Shown in pieces: positions 7,656 through 16,403 of a DNA stretch of 64,000 nt (position 1 is its first letter; the number at the start of each line of letters is the position of its first letter). Under the pieces are notes generated by a model. It saw only the letters and a list, made by a program, of their open reading frames with translations, did not search any database and was not told the DNA's origin. The stretch comes from an uncultured Alphaproteobacteria bacterium (GTDB lineage: Bacteria; Pseudomonadota; Alphaproteobacteria; HIMB59; GCA-002718135): assembly GCA_902621855.1 (NCBI GenBank), contig CACNNQ010000005.1, forward strand, positions 65,557-129,556. The letters run 5' to 3'. Made by a program: the position numbers and the translations under genes.

Positions 7656-8615
7656 TTGACTAAAATAGCATTAATCGGTGAATTTCATGATGCTGGAAAA
7701 GAAATATTAACAAGTAATAAAATAAATTTTATAGAAATATTTGATTACGATTTTGAAAATTTAAAAAAACAACTCGCTGATTGTGATGCTATCGGTGTAA
7801 GAACAGCAAAACTCCCTGCTGAAGTGTTATCGCATTGCAAATCATTAAAAATTGTAGCAAGACATGGAGTGGGGTATGACTCTGTCGATTTAGAATATTT
7901 AAATCAAAATAAAATACCTCTTGCAATAACTGGAAAAAGTAATGCTGTATCAGTTGCTGAGCACGTTATTACAATGTTTTTAGTTAGTGCCCGAAAAATT
8001 ATAGAATGTCATGAGTTAGTAAAAAAAGGAGAATTTTCAAAGAAAACATTAATTCAAAATACTGTTGAGCTATTCAATAAAAAAATTTTAATAATTGGCT
8101 ATGGTAGAATTGGTAAAGAAGTTGCAAAAAGATTACATTCGTTTGATTGTGAAATTTTTGTTCATGATCCATTTGTTGAAAAAAATAATATTAATATAAA
8201 TCCATACAAATTTATTGATTTAAAATCTGGTTTACAAAATGCAGATTTTATTACTATTCACGTTCCTCTCACAGATGGAACAAAAAATTTGATTTCGAAA
8301 AAAGAATTATCTCTAATGAAAAAAAACACCATAATTGTTAACACTGCACGAGGAGGAATTGTTAATCAAGATGATCTCTTTCAATCCTTGGCTGAAAATA
8401 AAATTTTAGGTGCTGGTTTGGATGTCTTTACTCACGAACCTCCAGAAAAGAATGACATAATTTTACAAGCTAAAAACATAGTATTTACTCCACATAATGC
8501 TGCACTTACTAATGAATGTAGAAGACGAATGTCAATTGAAACTATTGAGAATATTTTAACTCATCTAGATAATAAAACGGACTTAGATAATATTATAAAT
8601 AAAAATATCTTGTAA
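7656..8615 (+). CDS. D-isomer-specific 2-hydroxyacid dehydrogenase (SerA-like)
   Basis: NAD-dependent 2-hydroxyacid dehydrogenase of about 319 residues. The Rossmann motif IGYGRIGKE lies near 150, followed by the catalytic set: Arg in NTARGG, Glu in FTHEPPE, His in FTPHNAA. There is no C-terminal ACT domain, so it is not full-length SerA; it may act on 2-keto or 2-hydroxy sugar acids. No ATG is available near the start. TTG at 7656, two bases after the ATPase stop, gives the family-like TKIALIGEF; TTG at 7644 is the alternative. It is the fourth gene of ABC operon 1. Confidence 0.8.
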   Translation: MTKIALIGEFHDAGKEILTSNKINFIEIFDYDFENLKKQLADCDAIGVRTAKLPAEVLSHCKSLKIVARHGVGYDSVDLEYLNQNKIPLAITGKSNAVSVAEHVITMFLVSARKIIECHELVKKGEFSKKTLIQNTVELFNKKILIIGYGRIGKEVAKRLHSFDCEIFVHDPFVEKNNININPYKFIDLKSGLQNADFITIHVPLTDGTKNLISKKELSLMKKNTIIVNTARGGIVNQDDLFQSLAENKILGAGLDVFTHEPPEKNDIILQAKNIVFTPHNAALTNECRRRMSIETIENILTHLDNKTDLDNIINKNIL

Positions 8616-8645
8616 AATACTTTTATTGATTTTAAATTATTTAGT

Positions 8646-9413
8646 ATGAACAATTTTGAATCTAAAGTAGTAATTGTAACAGGTGGTGTAGGTGGTATTG
8701 GTAAAGCTACATGTGAAGCATTTATAAATAGTAAAGCAACTGTTTTATGCGTTGATAATCATAAAGAGAGAATTGAAAAATTTAAATCTTCTTACACATC
8801 ATCAAACTTATTTTTTTTTGATTTAGATATTACTAAAGAAAAAAACGTCACTGAATTTTATCAAAATGTGAAATCAAAGTTTAATGGTGTTGATCATCTT
8901 ATTAATAATGCTGGAGTGGCAACACTCAATTTATGTAAAGATTTAAGTGTTGAAGAATGGGATTTAGTAATGAGTGTAAATTTAAGAGGTATGTTTTTAA
9001 TGACAAAACATGCAATACCTCTATTTAATGACAATGCTAGTATTCTTAATATTTCATCTCAAGCTGCAAGAAGAGCTCAACGATTTACAGCTCATTACAA
9101 TGCATCTAAAATGGGTGTAATTGGTTTTACAAGAGCAGTAGCACTTGAGCTAGCACCCAAAGTAAGAGTTAATGCTATAAGTCCTGGAACAATTGGTACT
9201 GAAATAATTGATAATGAAATAAATTGGAGAATAAGTCGCGGATATGAGAAGACCAGAGAAGAAGTAGAATATGATTGGCTTCATAGGATTCCTATGGGTA
9301 GATACCAAATGCCTGAAGATATAGCTAAGGCAATTGTTGGATTTTGCTCCGATACATTTAGTGAGACAACAGGTGAAACATTAAATGTAAGTGGCGGTGC
9401 TGTAATGGAGTAA
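8646..9413 (+). CDS. Short-chain dehydrogenase/reductase
   Basis: This 255-residue classical SDR has the nucleotide motif TGGVGGIGKA at about 12, NNAG near 89, and a Ser-Tyr-Lys catalytic set with the Tyr-Lys in YNASK. The C-terminus ends in the usual SGGAV. Such enzymes oxidise sugars, sugar acids or cyclitols with NAD(P). It closes the ABC importer 1 gene run, 30 bases after the hydroxyacid dehydrogenase, so it probably works on the imported compound or a product. The substrate cannot be named. Confidence 0.82.
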   Translation: MNNFESKVVIVTGGVGGIGKATCEAFINSKATVLCVDNHKERIEKFKSSYTSSNLFFFDLDITKEKNVTEFYQNVKSKFNGVDHLINNAGVATLNLCKDLSVEEWDLVMSVNLRGMFLMTKHAIPLFNDNASILNISSQAARRAQRFTAHYNASKMGVIGFTRAVALELAPKVRVNAISPGTIGTEIIDNEINWRISRGYEKTREEVEYDWLHRIPMGRYQMPEDIAKAIVGFCSDTFSETTGETLNVSGGAVME

Positions 9414-9421
9414 AAACATTT

Positions 9422-9458
9422 AAAAAATAACATTTATTTTTAATAAAAAATAACATTT
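9422..9458 (+). repeat. Two identical 14-bp direct repeats upstream of ABC operon 2
   Basis: The sequence AAAAAATAACATTT occurs at 9422-9435 and again at 9445-9458, exactly 23 bases apart, close to two helical turns. The pair lies 70-105 bases before the binding-protein start, where a regulator could act. The AT-rich composition makes chance a fair alternative. Confidence 0.4.
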
Positions 9459-9526
9459 TTTTTCAAAAAAAGTTGTTGAAAATAATTTTGTAAGATGTTT
9501 TAGTTTTAAAAAATTAAGGAGGAATT

Positions 9527-10486
9527 ATGAAATTTAAGTATATAGCTATTGCTTTTGCACTACTATTTGGAAGTGCTGGAGCAAATGCAGTTTCAATTCC
9601 AGTTATTGTTAAAGATAGTACATCTCCATTTTGGCAAATTGTTTTAGATGGTGGTTGTACGGCTGGTGTTGAACTAGGAATCGATGTTCCACTTCTTGGT
9701 CCTACTTCTGAAGCAGACATTGCAGGCCAAATTAACGTTTTAGAAGATGCAGTTGCTGCAGGTTCTGATGCTGTTGTTATTGCAGCTACTTCTTTTGAAG
9801 GTTTAGGTGCTCCAATTGATGAAGCAGCTAAATCAGTTCCAGTTGTTGTTATTGACTCAATTGCTGATTCAAAAAATCACTCTTCTTTTATGACAACTAA
9901 TAACGTTGAAGGTGGAAGAATGGGTTGCCAACATCTTGTAGATCTTATTGAAGAAAAGCATGGTGCACCAGAAGGTGAAGTCGCTATCGTAAACTACGGT
10001 GCGGGACCAAGCTCATTAAGAGACAGAATACAAGGTTGTAATGAAGTTTTCGACAGTTACCCAGGTATTAAACTTGTAGCAACAAAAGTTGGAGATTTTA
10101 CTACAACTAGACAGTTAAATGATACACTTGATTTAATTACTACTTTTCCAAATTTAAGAGGAATTTTTGATGACGCTCTATTTGGTGGATTAGGAACTGG
10201 TCAAGCATTGCAAGAAACTGGTAAAGCTGGTGAAATACTTGCTGTTACTTTTGATAGTAGTGATGAATTAATCAACTACATCAACGATGGTACTCTACAA
10301 GGTCTTATCATTCAAGATCCTTGGGGTATGGGTAATATGGGTGTTAAAGCTGCATACGATGCTGCAATTAATGGAAAAGCGTTAGCGCCTTTCGTTGATA
10401 CTGGAGCTACATTAGTTACAAAAGCTAATATAAATGATCCAGCAGTTGATGCAAAATTAAATCCATCTTTGGATTGTAAGCCATAA
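9527..10486 (+). CDS. Periplasmic sugar-binding protein, ABC importer 2
   Basis: This 319-residue RbsB-type protein has a signal peptide of about 21 residues (cleaved after AGANA). VKDSTSPFWQIV at the mature N-terminus and VVVIDS in the middle match ribose/galactose-type binding proteins. Mature cysteines near the N-terminus, middle and C-terminus (DGGCTAG, MGCQHL, DCKP) could form disulfides. It starts with an AGGAGG ribosome site and is followed by a 9-bp hairpin and then the permease. It is the first gene of a four-gene run ending in a lipoyl-domain protein. The ligand is unknown. Confidence 0.85.
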   Translation: MKFKYIAIAFALLFGSAGANAVSIPVIVKDSTSPFWQIVLDGGCTAGVELGIDVPLLGPTSEADIAGQINVLEDAVAAGSDAVVIAATSFEGLGAPIDEAAKSVPVVVIDSIADSKNHSSFMTTNNVEGGRMGCQHLVDLIEEKHGAPEGEVAIVNYGAGPSSLRDRIQGCNEVFDSYPGIKLVATKVGDFTTTRQLNDTLDLITTFPNLRGIFDDALFGGLGTGQALQETGKAGEILAVTFDSSDELINYINDGTLQGLIIQDPWGMGNMGVKAAYDAAINGKALAPFVDTGATLVTKANINDPAVDAKLNPSLDCKP

Positions 10487-10500
10487 TCAATTTAATTATC

Positions 10501-10523
10501 TAACCCCTCTTTTTGAGGGGTTA
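10501..10523 (+). other. Intercistronic hairpin between binding protein 2 and permease 2
   Basis: A perfect 9-bp stem (TAACCCCTC, 10501-10509; GAGGGGTTA, 10515-10523) with a TTTTT loop. No T-tract follows, so it resembles an mRNA-stabilising or processing hairpin rather than a factor-independent terminator. It occupies the same place as the hairpins in the other two importer loci. Confidence 0.75.
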
Positions 10524-10544
10524 GTCTAAACAAACAATAAAGCT

Positions 10545-11537
10545 ATGAATTTACAAGAATTATTAGGCGGCAGAAAAAACAAACTCGCAGATCCTAGAGT
10601 AGCAAGAATAAGAATGTATTTAAATAATCTTGCAGTATTTTTTATAGTAGCAATGATTTGGTTATCATTAACCATCGCTACTGACACTTTTGGTACTGTA
10701 AACAATATTACAAACGTATTAAGACAGTCTTCTCTTTGGTCCATAATTGCAATTGGTCAAACCGTAGTATTAATTACGGCAGGAATTGATCTGTCTATTG
10801 GATCAGTTGTAGGGTTAACAAGTTGTATTGTTGCCTTAATGTTAAACAAAGGATATCCAATTTCAGTTTCGGTTATCTTTACTATGTTATGCGGTCTTGG
10901 TGTGGGAGCTATCCATGCTTTAGGAATTACAAAAGGAAGATTACCTCCGTTCATAATGACACTTGCTGGTTTAACAGGATGGTTTGGAGTAGCGTTATTA
11001 ATAACTGGTGCAATGCCGATAGGTAACCTGCCAGCTGATTTTAAAGAATTTTCTAGAGGTGATTTTATTGGTATTCCTAATCTGTTTTGGTGTGTTATAG
11101 GAATTATGGTTCCAACATATATTATTTTAAATCATACCCCTCTTGGTAATCATCTTTACGCTATAGGAAGTAATATGCCAGGTTCGGAATTGAATGCTGT
11201 CCCAGTAACGAGAACAATATTCTTTGCATACATGTTTTCTGGTTTTTGTGCATCAGTTGTTGGTATTCTTGTAGCTGCTAGATTAAGTTTAGGTATTGCT
11301 TCAAATGGTTTTACTTGGGAATTAAAAGCTGTTGCATCATCAGTTATTGGAGGCACTAGTCTCTTTGGAGCTGTAGGTGGAGTATTCGGCCCTGTTCTTG
11401 GAGCAACGCTTTTATCTACAATCAATAATGGAGCAAATTTACTTAAATTCGATCCGTATTGGCAAAGAATTATAACTGGTCTTCTAATTGTAGTTGTTGT
11501 CTTCTTTGATCAGCTCAAAAACAAAGGAAATAAATAA
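10545..11537 (+). CDS. Sugar ABC importer permease 2 (RbsC type)
   Basis: This 330-residue polytopic membrane protein has the normal RbsC length. It shows the conserved GIDLSIGSVVGL segment at about 82-93, PPFIMTLAGLTGWFG in the following helix pair, and a C-terminal half with SSVIGGTSLFGAVGG, all typical of BPD_transp_2 permeases. It forms the channel for binding protein 2. Its stop overlaps the ATPase ATG. Unlike permease 1 it has no soluble insertion. Confidence 0.88.
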   Translation: MNLQELLGGRKNKLADPRVARIRMYLNNLAVFFIVAMIWLSLTIATDTFGTVNNITNVLRQSSLWSIIAIGQTVVLITAGIDLSIGSVVGLTSCIVALMLNKGYPISVSVIFTMLCGLGVGAIHALGITKGRLPPFIMTLAGLTGWFGVALLITGAMPIGNLPADFKEFSRGDFIGIPNLFWCVIGIMVPTYIILNHTPLGNHLYAIGSNMPGSELNAVPVTRTIFFAYMFSGFCASVVGILVAARLSLGIASNGFTWELKAVASSVIGGTSLFGAVGGVFGPVLGATLLSTINNGANLLKFDPYWQRIITGLLIVVVVFFDQLKNKGNK

Positions 11538-12271
11538 TGTCAGAGATATTGCATGTAAATGATATTTATAAAAACTTTGGTGCTGTTCAGGCATTAAGTG
11601 GATTTAGTATGTCTGTAAATGAAGGAGAAATAGTTGGTTTAATGGGTGATAATGGTGCTGGAAAATCTACTATATTAAAAATTTTAGCAGGAAATTATTT
11701 AGCATCATCAGGTACTGTAAATTTTATGGGAAAAGATGTAGTTTTTAATTCTCCTAACGATGCAAGAAAGCAAGGAGTAGAAGTTGTATATCAAGATCTT
11801 GCTTTATGTAATCACTTAACGGCTTCAAAAAATATTTATCTCAGTAGAGAAAAAAAGAAGTTTTTCTTTTTAATGGATCATAAACATATGAACGACACAT
11901 CTCAGGGAATACTAGATCAGTTAAACTCCTCTGCAAGACCCAATGATGTTGTTTCAGGTATGTCTGGTGGTCAAAGACAAGCCGTTGCTATTGCGAGAAC
12001 AAGATTATCAATGCCTAAGATAGTTTTAATGGATGAACCAACAGCTGCTGTTAGTGTTGCACAGGTTCCTGTAATATTAGAATATATAAAAAACTTACAG
12101 AAACAGAATATTGCTGTTTTATTAATAAGTCATAGACTACCAGATGTAATGAAAGTTTGTGATAGAATTGTTGTAATGAGACTTGGTGAAAAAGTTTGTG
12201 ATAAATCAAAAGACTTGTGTACTCCTGAGGAAATTACAGGACTCATAACTGGTGCTATTAAAAGTGCCTGA
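11537..12271 (+). CDS. Sugar ABC importer ATPase 2
   Basis: This 244-residue single-domain ATPase has Walker A GDNGAGKST near 37, signature MSGGQRQ near 142, Walker B IVLMDEPTAA near 163 and H-loop LISHR. Like the other two ATPases here it is half the length of RbsA and should dimerise. It is coupled to the permease by a one-base stop/start overlap and followed 19 bases later by the lipoyl-domain gene. Confidence 0.88.
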   Translation: MSEILHVNDIYKNFGAVQALSGFSMSVNEGEIVGLMGDNGAGKSTILKILAGNYLASSGTVNFMGKDVVFNSPNDARKQGVEVVYQDLALCNHLTASKNIYLSREKKKFFFLMDHKHMNDTSQGILDQLNSSARPNDVVSGMSGGQRQAVAIARTRLSMPKIVLMDEPTAAVSVAQVPVILEYIKNLQKQNIAVLLISHRLPDVMKVCDRIVVMRLGEKVCDKSKDLCTPEEITGLITGAIKSA

Positions 12272-12290
12272 TTTATTTTTGACTAAATAG

Positions 12291-12530
12291 ATGGAAAAAG
12301 AAATAACTCTTCCTCGCTTAGGTGAGACAATGGAAAAAGGTAATATCTCCAAGTGGCTAATAAAAGAAGATGAAACATTTGAAAGAGGGCAAACAATTGC
12401 GGAAATTGAAAGTGATAAAACTATAGTTGAATTACCTGCTTTAGAGGCTGGAAAACTTACCAAAATTCTAGTGAATGAGGGTGAAGAAATAGAAGTAGGT
12501 GGGGTAATTGCTACTTTTGAAACTTTATAA
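12291..12530 (+). CDS. Free-standing lipoyl-carrier domain
   Basis: At 79 residues this is a single lipoyl domain and nothing else. The lipoylation site is K43 in ESDKTIVE, in the usual hairpin between two half-domains (LPRLGETMEKG at the start, EAGKLTKILVNEGEEI at the end). In 2-oxoacid or acetoin dehydrogenase complexes this domain is fused to an E2 acyltransferase core; here that core and the subunit-binding domain are absent. It ends ABC operon 2, and an E1 alpha/beta pair begins at 13501, so it may serve that enzyme as a swinging arm. Its last 20 bases overlap the convergent kinase gene. Confidence 0.85.
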   Translation: MEKEITLPRLGETMEKGNISKWLIKEDETFERGQTIAEIESDKTIVELPALEAGKLTKILVNEGEEIEVGGVIATFETL

Positions 12531-13455
12531 AATTACTTACTTCTTTTATGTTAGGTGGATCACAACCTTCCCTAGAACAATTTTTTGATGCTACAACGCT
12601 TGCGAATTCAATGCAATTAACCCAGTTCTCTTTTTTTAGTTTGTCCATAGAATTTAAATCAAGTTTTTTAAATTTTTCTAAATAAAAAATTACTCCTGCA
12701 ATAAAACTATCACCTGCTCCAACTGTATCTTTTGTATAGACTTTTTTTGCTTTGATCTTAATGTAATATTTCTTTGTAAATAATATTGCTCCTTTATCTC
12801 CTAAAGTTAGAATAAACAAAGTTATGTTGTATTTTTTAATCCAACTTGAAATTTGATTTTTGTAAGATTTCTTAGTTATATATCTATAATCTTCATCAGA
12901 CATTTTAATTATATCTCCATAAAATAAAAAATCTTTAAAGCGTTTTAAATACCATTTTTTATTTTCAATTACTCCTGCCCTAATATTAGGATCTATAGAT
13001 ATTACTGATTTAGTATTTTTTTTTAAATACTTAATTAATTTCAGTAATGTATTTGCAGATGGTTTCAATGCCAATGAGATTGAAGAAAAATGAGATAACT
13101 TAATTTTATTTTGAATAGAATTACTTAAATTAAAACTTTTCATATTTTTAAAAGCTGTATCTTTGCTATAAAATATAAATTCAGGTTTTTTTTTATTACT
13201 TACAAATGCAATAGTAGTTTGATCATTTGTTCTTTGAGATAAATTAACATTTACATTATTTTTTTTTAGATGATCTACTATCATTTTTCCAAAAAAATCA
13301 TTGGAAATCCTCGAGAAAAAATGGACATTTGAATTCAATCTTCCCAAGGCTAGTGCTGTATTTAAAGTTGAGCCACCTACAAAAGTTTTAAAAATATTTT
13401 TACTATTTTTATAGGCAATACTATCAATTAAATTTTCACCGGCTACAAAAATCAT
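12511..13455 (-). CDS. PfkB-family carbohydrate kinase
   Basis: This 314-residue ribokinase-family protein has the N-terminal di-Gly motif GGSTLNTALALG (about 28-39) and the C-terminal catalytic signature DTVGAGDSFIAG near 250, whose Asp is the general base. It phosphorylates a sugar or sugar-acid hydroxyl with ATP. The family includes 2-keto-3-deoxygluconate kinase, fructokinase and IolC, so it could supply the IolC step missing beside iolD. It is transcribed against its neighbours: tail-to-tail with the lipoyl gene (20-base overlap) and head-to-head with the E1 operon, 45 bases away. Confidence 0.82.
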   Translation of the reverse strand: MIFVAGENLIDSIAYKNSKNIFKTFVGGSTLNTALALGRLNSNVHFFSRISNDFFGKMIVDHLKKNNVNVNLSQRTNDQTTIAFVSNKKKPEFIFYSKDTAFKNMKSFNLSNSIQNKIKLSHFSSISLALKPSANTLLKLIKYLKKNTKSVISIDPNIRAGVIENKKWYLKRFKDFLFYGDIIKMSDEDYRYITKKSYKNQISSWIKKYNITLFILTLGDKGAILFTKKYYIKIKAKKVYTKDTVGAGDSFIAGVIFYLEKFKKLDLNSMDKLKKENWVNCIEFASVVASKNCSREGCDPPNIKEVSNFIKFQK

Positions 13456-13500
13456 GTTTTAATTATACCAAATAAATAATATATACATATATCATTTAAT

Positions 13501-14520
13501 ATGAACTCAAAATCTAATACTAATTTACAAGATCTTTATACCACAATGAAAAGAATTAGAGTTTTTGAAGAAAGAGTAGCTGAATTATTTGTAAGAGGCG
13601 AGACAGCTGGATCAATGTTACACCTTTCGATTGGAGAAGAACTTGGACCAGCTTGTGTAACAAAAGCAATGATAGATGGTGATACATTTACAACACATCA
13701 CAGAGGTCACGGTATTTTTTTAGCTAGGGGTGGGGATCCAGATAAAATGATGGCTGAAATTGCAGGAAAAAAAGATGGTTATTGCAAAGGCAAGGGCGGC
13801 TCAATGCACATCGCAGATATGAGTTTAGGACATTTAGGAGCAAACGCTATAGTTGGGGGTGGCATTCCTACAGTTGTAGGAGCTGCTTTGAGTTATAAAT
13901 ATTTAAACAAAAAAAATGTATCAATTGCTTTCTTTGGTGATGGAGCAATGCAACAGGGAATACTTTATGAAAGTATGAACATGGCTGCTCTATGGAAATT
14001 ACCTGTTGTATTTTGTTGTATCAATAACCAATACGGAATGGGTACTAAAATTGATGATGCAGTTGCTGTAAAAGATTTTTCATTAAGAGCAAAATCTTTT
14101 GGACTTGAATGTTTACATGTTAATCATCTAGATGCCGAAAAAGCCTATACGGATATAAAAGAAATAGTGGATAACACTAGAAATAATAAACCATCATTTA
14201 TTGAAGTAGAATGCTATCGTTTTTATGGACATGCAAGAAAAGATAAAAGTCCATACCGTAATGAAGATGAAGAAATTGAAAATCGTAAACTTGATCCAAT
14301 TGCTTTTGCAAAAGAAAATATTCTAACACAAAATATATTAAACGAAGAAGAAATTAAAAGCATTGATATGACTGTTGATAAAGAGATGGATGTTTCTATG
14401 AATTATGCGATTAATTCTCCACTTAACGTAGAATCAGAAATATTTACAGATGTGTATGATAAAAGTTATACAATTGAAAGCGTTGATTCTAGAATTAATA
14501 ATATTTTAAAAAATAAATGA
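13501..14520 (+). CDS. TPP-dependent dehydrogenase E1 alpha subunit (acetoin/pyruvate dehydrogenase type)
   Basis: This 339-residue E1 alpha has the TPP motif GDGAMQQG (about 146-153) closed by CINNQYGMGT near 175. FTTHHRGHG near 60 and GSMHIAD near 100 are typical of acetoin and pyruvate dehydrogenase alpha subunits. With E1 beta it decarboxylates a 2-oxoacid, or cleaves acetoin, and passes the acyl or aldehyde unit to a lipoyl group. It begins an apparent five-gene operon reaching 18286, each junction overlapping or under 10 bases. No E2 core or E3 is present in the window. Confidence 0.85.
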   Translation: MNSKSNTNLQDLYTTMKRIRVFEERVAELFVRGETAGSMLHLSIGEELGPACVTKAMIDGDTFTTHHRGHGIFLARGGDPDKMMAEIAGKKDGYCKGKGGSMHIADMSLGHLGANAIVGGGIPTVVGAALSYKYLNKKNVSIAFFGDGAMQQGILYESMNMAALWKLPVVFCCINNQYGMGTKIDDAVAVKDFSLRAKSFGLECLHVNHLDAEKAYTDIKEIVDNTRNNKPSFIEVECYRFYGHARKDKSPYRNEDEEIENRKLDPIAFAKENILTQNILNEEEIKSIDMTVDKEMDVSMNYAINSPLNVESEIFTDVYDKSYTIESVDSRINNILKNK

Positions 14521-15512
14521 AAATACCTGAGCAAGATTTTTTTGAAAAGATAACTTTTAGAGATGCACTTCGTCTTGCAATGTATGATGAAATGAAGGAT
14601 GATAAAAATGTTATTATTTTAGGGGAAGATGTCGCTAAATACGGTGGCGCATATGGAGCTACAAAAAACTTACTTGAGCAATTTGGTAGTGACAGAGTTA
14701 TCGATACTCCAATTTCTGAGCCTACTATAGTTGGTACTGCAATTGGAGCAGCTATGACGGGTCTAAAACCTATTGCTGAGTTAATGTATGTTGATTTTTT
14801 TGGCATGTCTATGGATCAAATTGGCAATCAGTCAGCAAAAATAAGATATATGTTTGGAGGTCAAATTTCTGTTCCCATGGTTATTAGAACACAAGGTGGA
14901 ACAGGACGTTCGGGTGGGGCACAACATTCTCAAAGTTTAGAATCTTGGATAATGTATATACCAGGATTATATTTAGTAATGCCGTCAAACCCAAATGATG
15001 CGTATCACCTTTTAAGAGACTCATTACAAACCAATACTCCAACTGTTTTTATTGAACACAAACTCTTATACAATTTTGAAGGCCCTTTAGATAAAAAAAA
15101 TAAAGTACAATTTGGAAAAGCAAATATATTAAATGAAGGCAATTCCATCTCAATAATAGCTTATTCAAGAATGACAAACTTTGCAGTAGAAGCTGCGAAA
15201 AAATTAAAAGAAGAAAATATTTCAGCAGAAATTATTGATCTTCGCACTCTGAATCCCTTAGATAAAAATACAATTATTAACTCAGTAAAAAAAACTAGAC
15301 ATGCACTTGTATTAAGTGAAGGGCACTACACCACTGGAGTTGCTAGTGAAATAACCAGTATAATATTTGAAAACTGTTTTAAAGTTTTAAAAAAACCGGT
15401 TATAAGATATACAGCTGAAGATACTCCTGTGCCTGTAGCACCAAATTTAGAAAAAAATTATGTACCTACAGTAGATAGAATTGTTGATTATGCAAAAAAA
15501 ATCATAACCTAA
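14517..15512 (+). CDS. TPP-dependent dehydrogenase E1 beta subunit
   Basis: This 331-residue transketolase-like pyrimidine-domain protein pairs with the E1 alpha upstream (ATGA overlap). It carries the activating glutamate in ISEPTIVG (about 67), GGTGRSGGAQHSQ near 130 and the C-terminal transketolase domain with LSEGHYTTG. It resembles AcoB and PdhB. Together the two subunits form an alpha2beta2 E1. The closest lipoyl acceptor is the small protein at 12291. Confidence 0.86.
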   Translation: MKIPEQDFFEKITFRDALRLAMYDEMKDDKNVIILGEDVAKYGGAYGATKNLLEQFGSDRVIDTPISEPTIVGTAIGAAMTGLKPIAELMYVDFFGMSMDQIGNQSAKIRYMFGGQISVPMVIRTQGGTGRSGGAQHSQSLESWIMYIPGLYLVMPSNPNDAYHLLRDSLQTNTPTVFIEHKLLYNFEGPLDKKNKVQFGKANILNEGNSISIIAYSRMTNFAVEAAKKLKEENISAEIIDLRTLNPLDKNTIINSVKKTRHALVLSEGHYTTGVASEITSIIFENCFKVLKKPVIRYTAEDTPVPVAPNLEKNYVPTVDRIVDYAKKIIT

Positions 15513-15518
15513 AGTCTC

Positions 15519-16394
15519 ATGAAATTTGATATTACGATTTGTGGGCACACATATTTTGATATTATTTATTTATTAAAAAGTTTTCCTAGAGAAAGAGATG
15601 ATATCAGAAATCCTGTTGTAAAAAAACAATTTGGAGGTATTTTTAATACTATTAGAGGTTTAAGAAAAATAAATAAAAAAATAAAAATAGATGTTTTTAC
15701 AATTTTAGGTAAAGATCACGTTGGTAATGACGCTGTCAAAGAATTAAAAAAGCTAAAAATTAATACAAATAAAATTATCAGAGATAAAGAAACTAACGAT
15801 GATATTATAATTGTTAATCAAAAGAATAATTCCAAAACAGTATTTCCAAGAACATTTCATAAAAAACCAAAAAAATTACCTCATTTACACGATACTAAAT
15901 GGATCCACTTTATGTATATAGATAATAAGGAGTTCTTAGACATTTACGCAAATATTATTTTAAATAAAAAAAATAATCAGATTTTTTCTGCCGATATTTC
16001 TAATAAGACTTTTAAAAATACCAATGTAAAAAAATATTTACCTTTTTTTGACTTTTTAATTTTTTCTACAAAAGAATTAAATTCGATATTAGAAGGAAGT
16101 AATTACAAAAACTTTACCCCAATAGTATTAAAAAAACTTCAAAATCTAAATAAGACTGTACCACACATTATTGTTCATAGTAAGAATAAGTCAATTTATT
16201 TAAATGATAAAAAAATAATAGAATTTAAATATAGTAACAAAATATATGAAAAACTTAATATTCTTGGTGCAGGTGATAATTTTGCATCATGTATTTTAAA
16301 TGACGCAATAACAGCAGGCACTATTACTAAATTATCTTTAAAAAAAGCACATTATTTTGCTACTTCATATTGTTTAGAAAATAAAAATATTTAA
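15519..16394 (+). CDS. PfkB-family kinase, second copy, diverged
   Basis: This 291-residue ribokinase-like protein is rich in Lys, Asn and Ile. It has the GG motif in KKQFGGIFNT (near 44) and the catalytic ILGAGDNFAS near 249, where Asn replaces the more usual Ser/Ala after GAGD. It is shorter and more diverged than the kinase at 12511. It sits between E1 beta and an oxidoreductase in the same operon, so it probably phosphorylates an intermediate of that pathway. The substrate is unknown; IolC-like or KDG-kinase-like roles are possible. Confidence 0.72.
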   Translation: MKFDITICGHTYFDIIYLLKSFPRERDDIRNPVVKKQFGGIFNTIRGLRKINKKIKIDVFTILGKDHVGNDAVKELKKLKINTNKIIRDKETNDDIIIVNQKNNSKTVFPRTFHKKPKKLPHLHDTKWIHFMYIDNKEFLDIYANIILNKKNNQIFSADISNKTFKNTNVKKYLPFFDFLIFSTKELNSILEGSNYKNFTPIVLKKLQNLNKTVPHIIVHSKNKSIYLNDKKIIEFKYSNKIYEKLNILGAGDNFASCILNDAITAGTITKLSLKKAHYFATSYCLENKNI

Positions 16395-16403
16395 AATAAT
16401 TAT

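Noticed and set aside
9420-9527. CRISPR-like repeat or phage attachment site
   Set aside because: Only two copies of a 14-bp A-rich word exist, with no spacers of regular length, no cas genes and no integrase.
13455-13501. Operator palindrome in the AT-rich gap (ATATATACATATAT)
   Set aside because: This is simple alternating AT sequence, indistinguishable from background composition.
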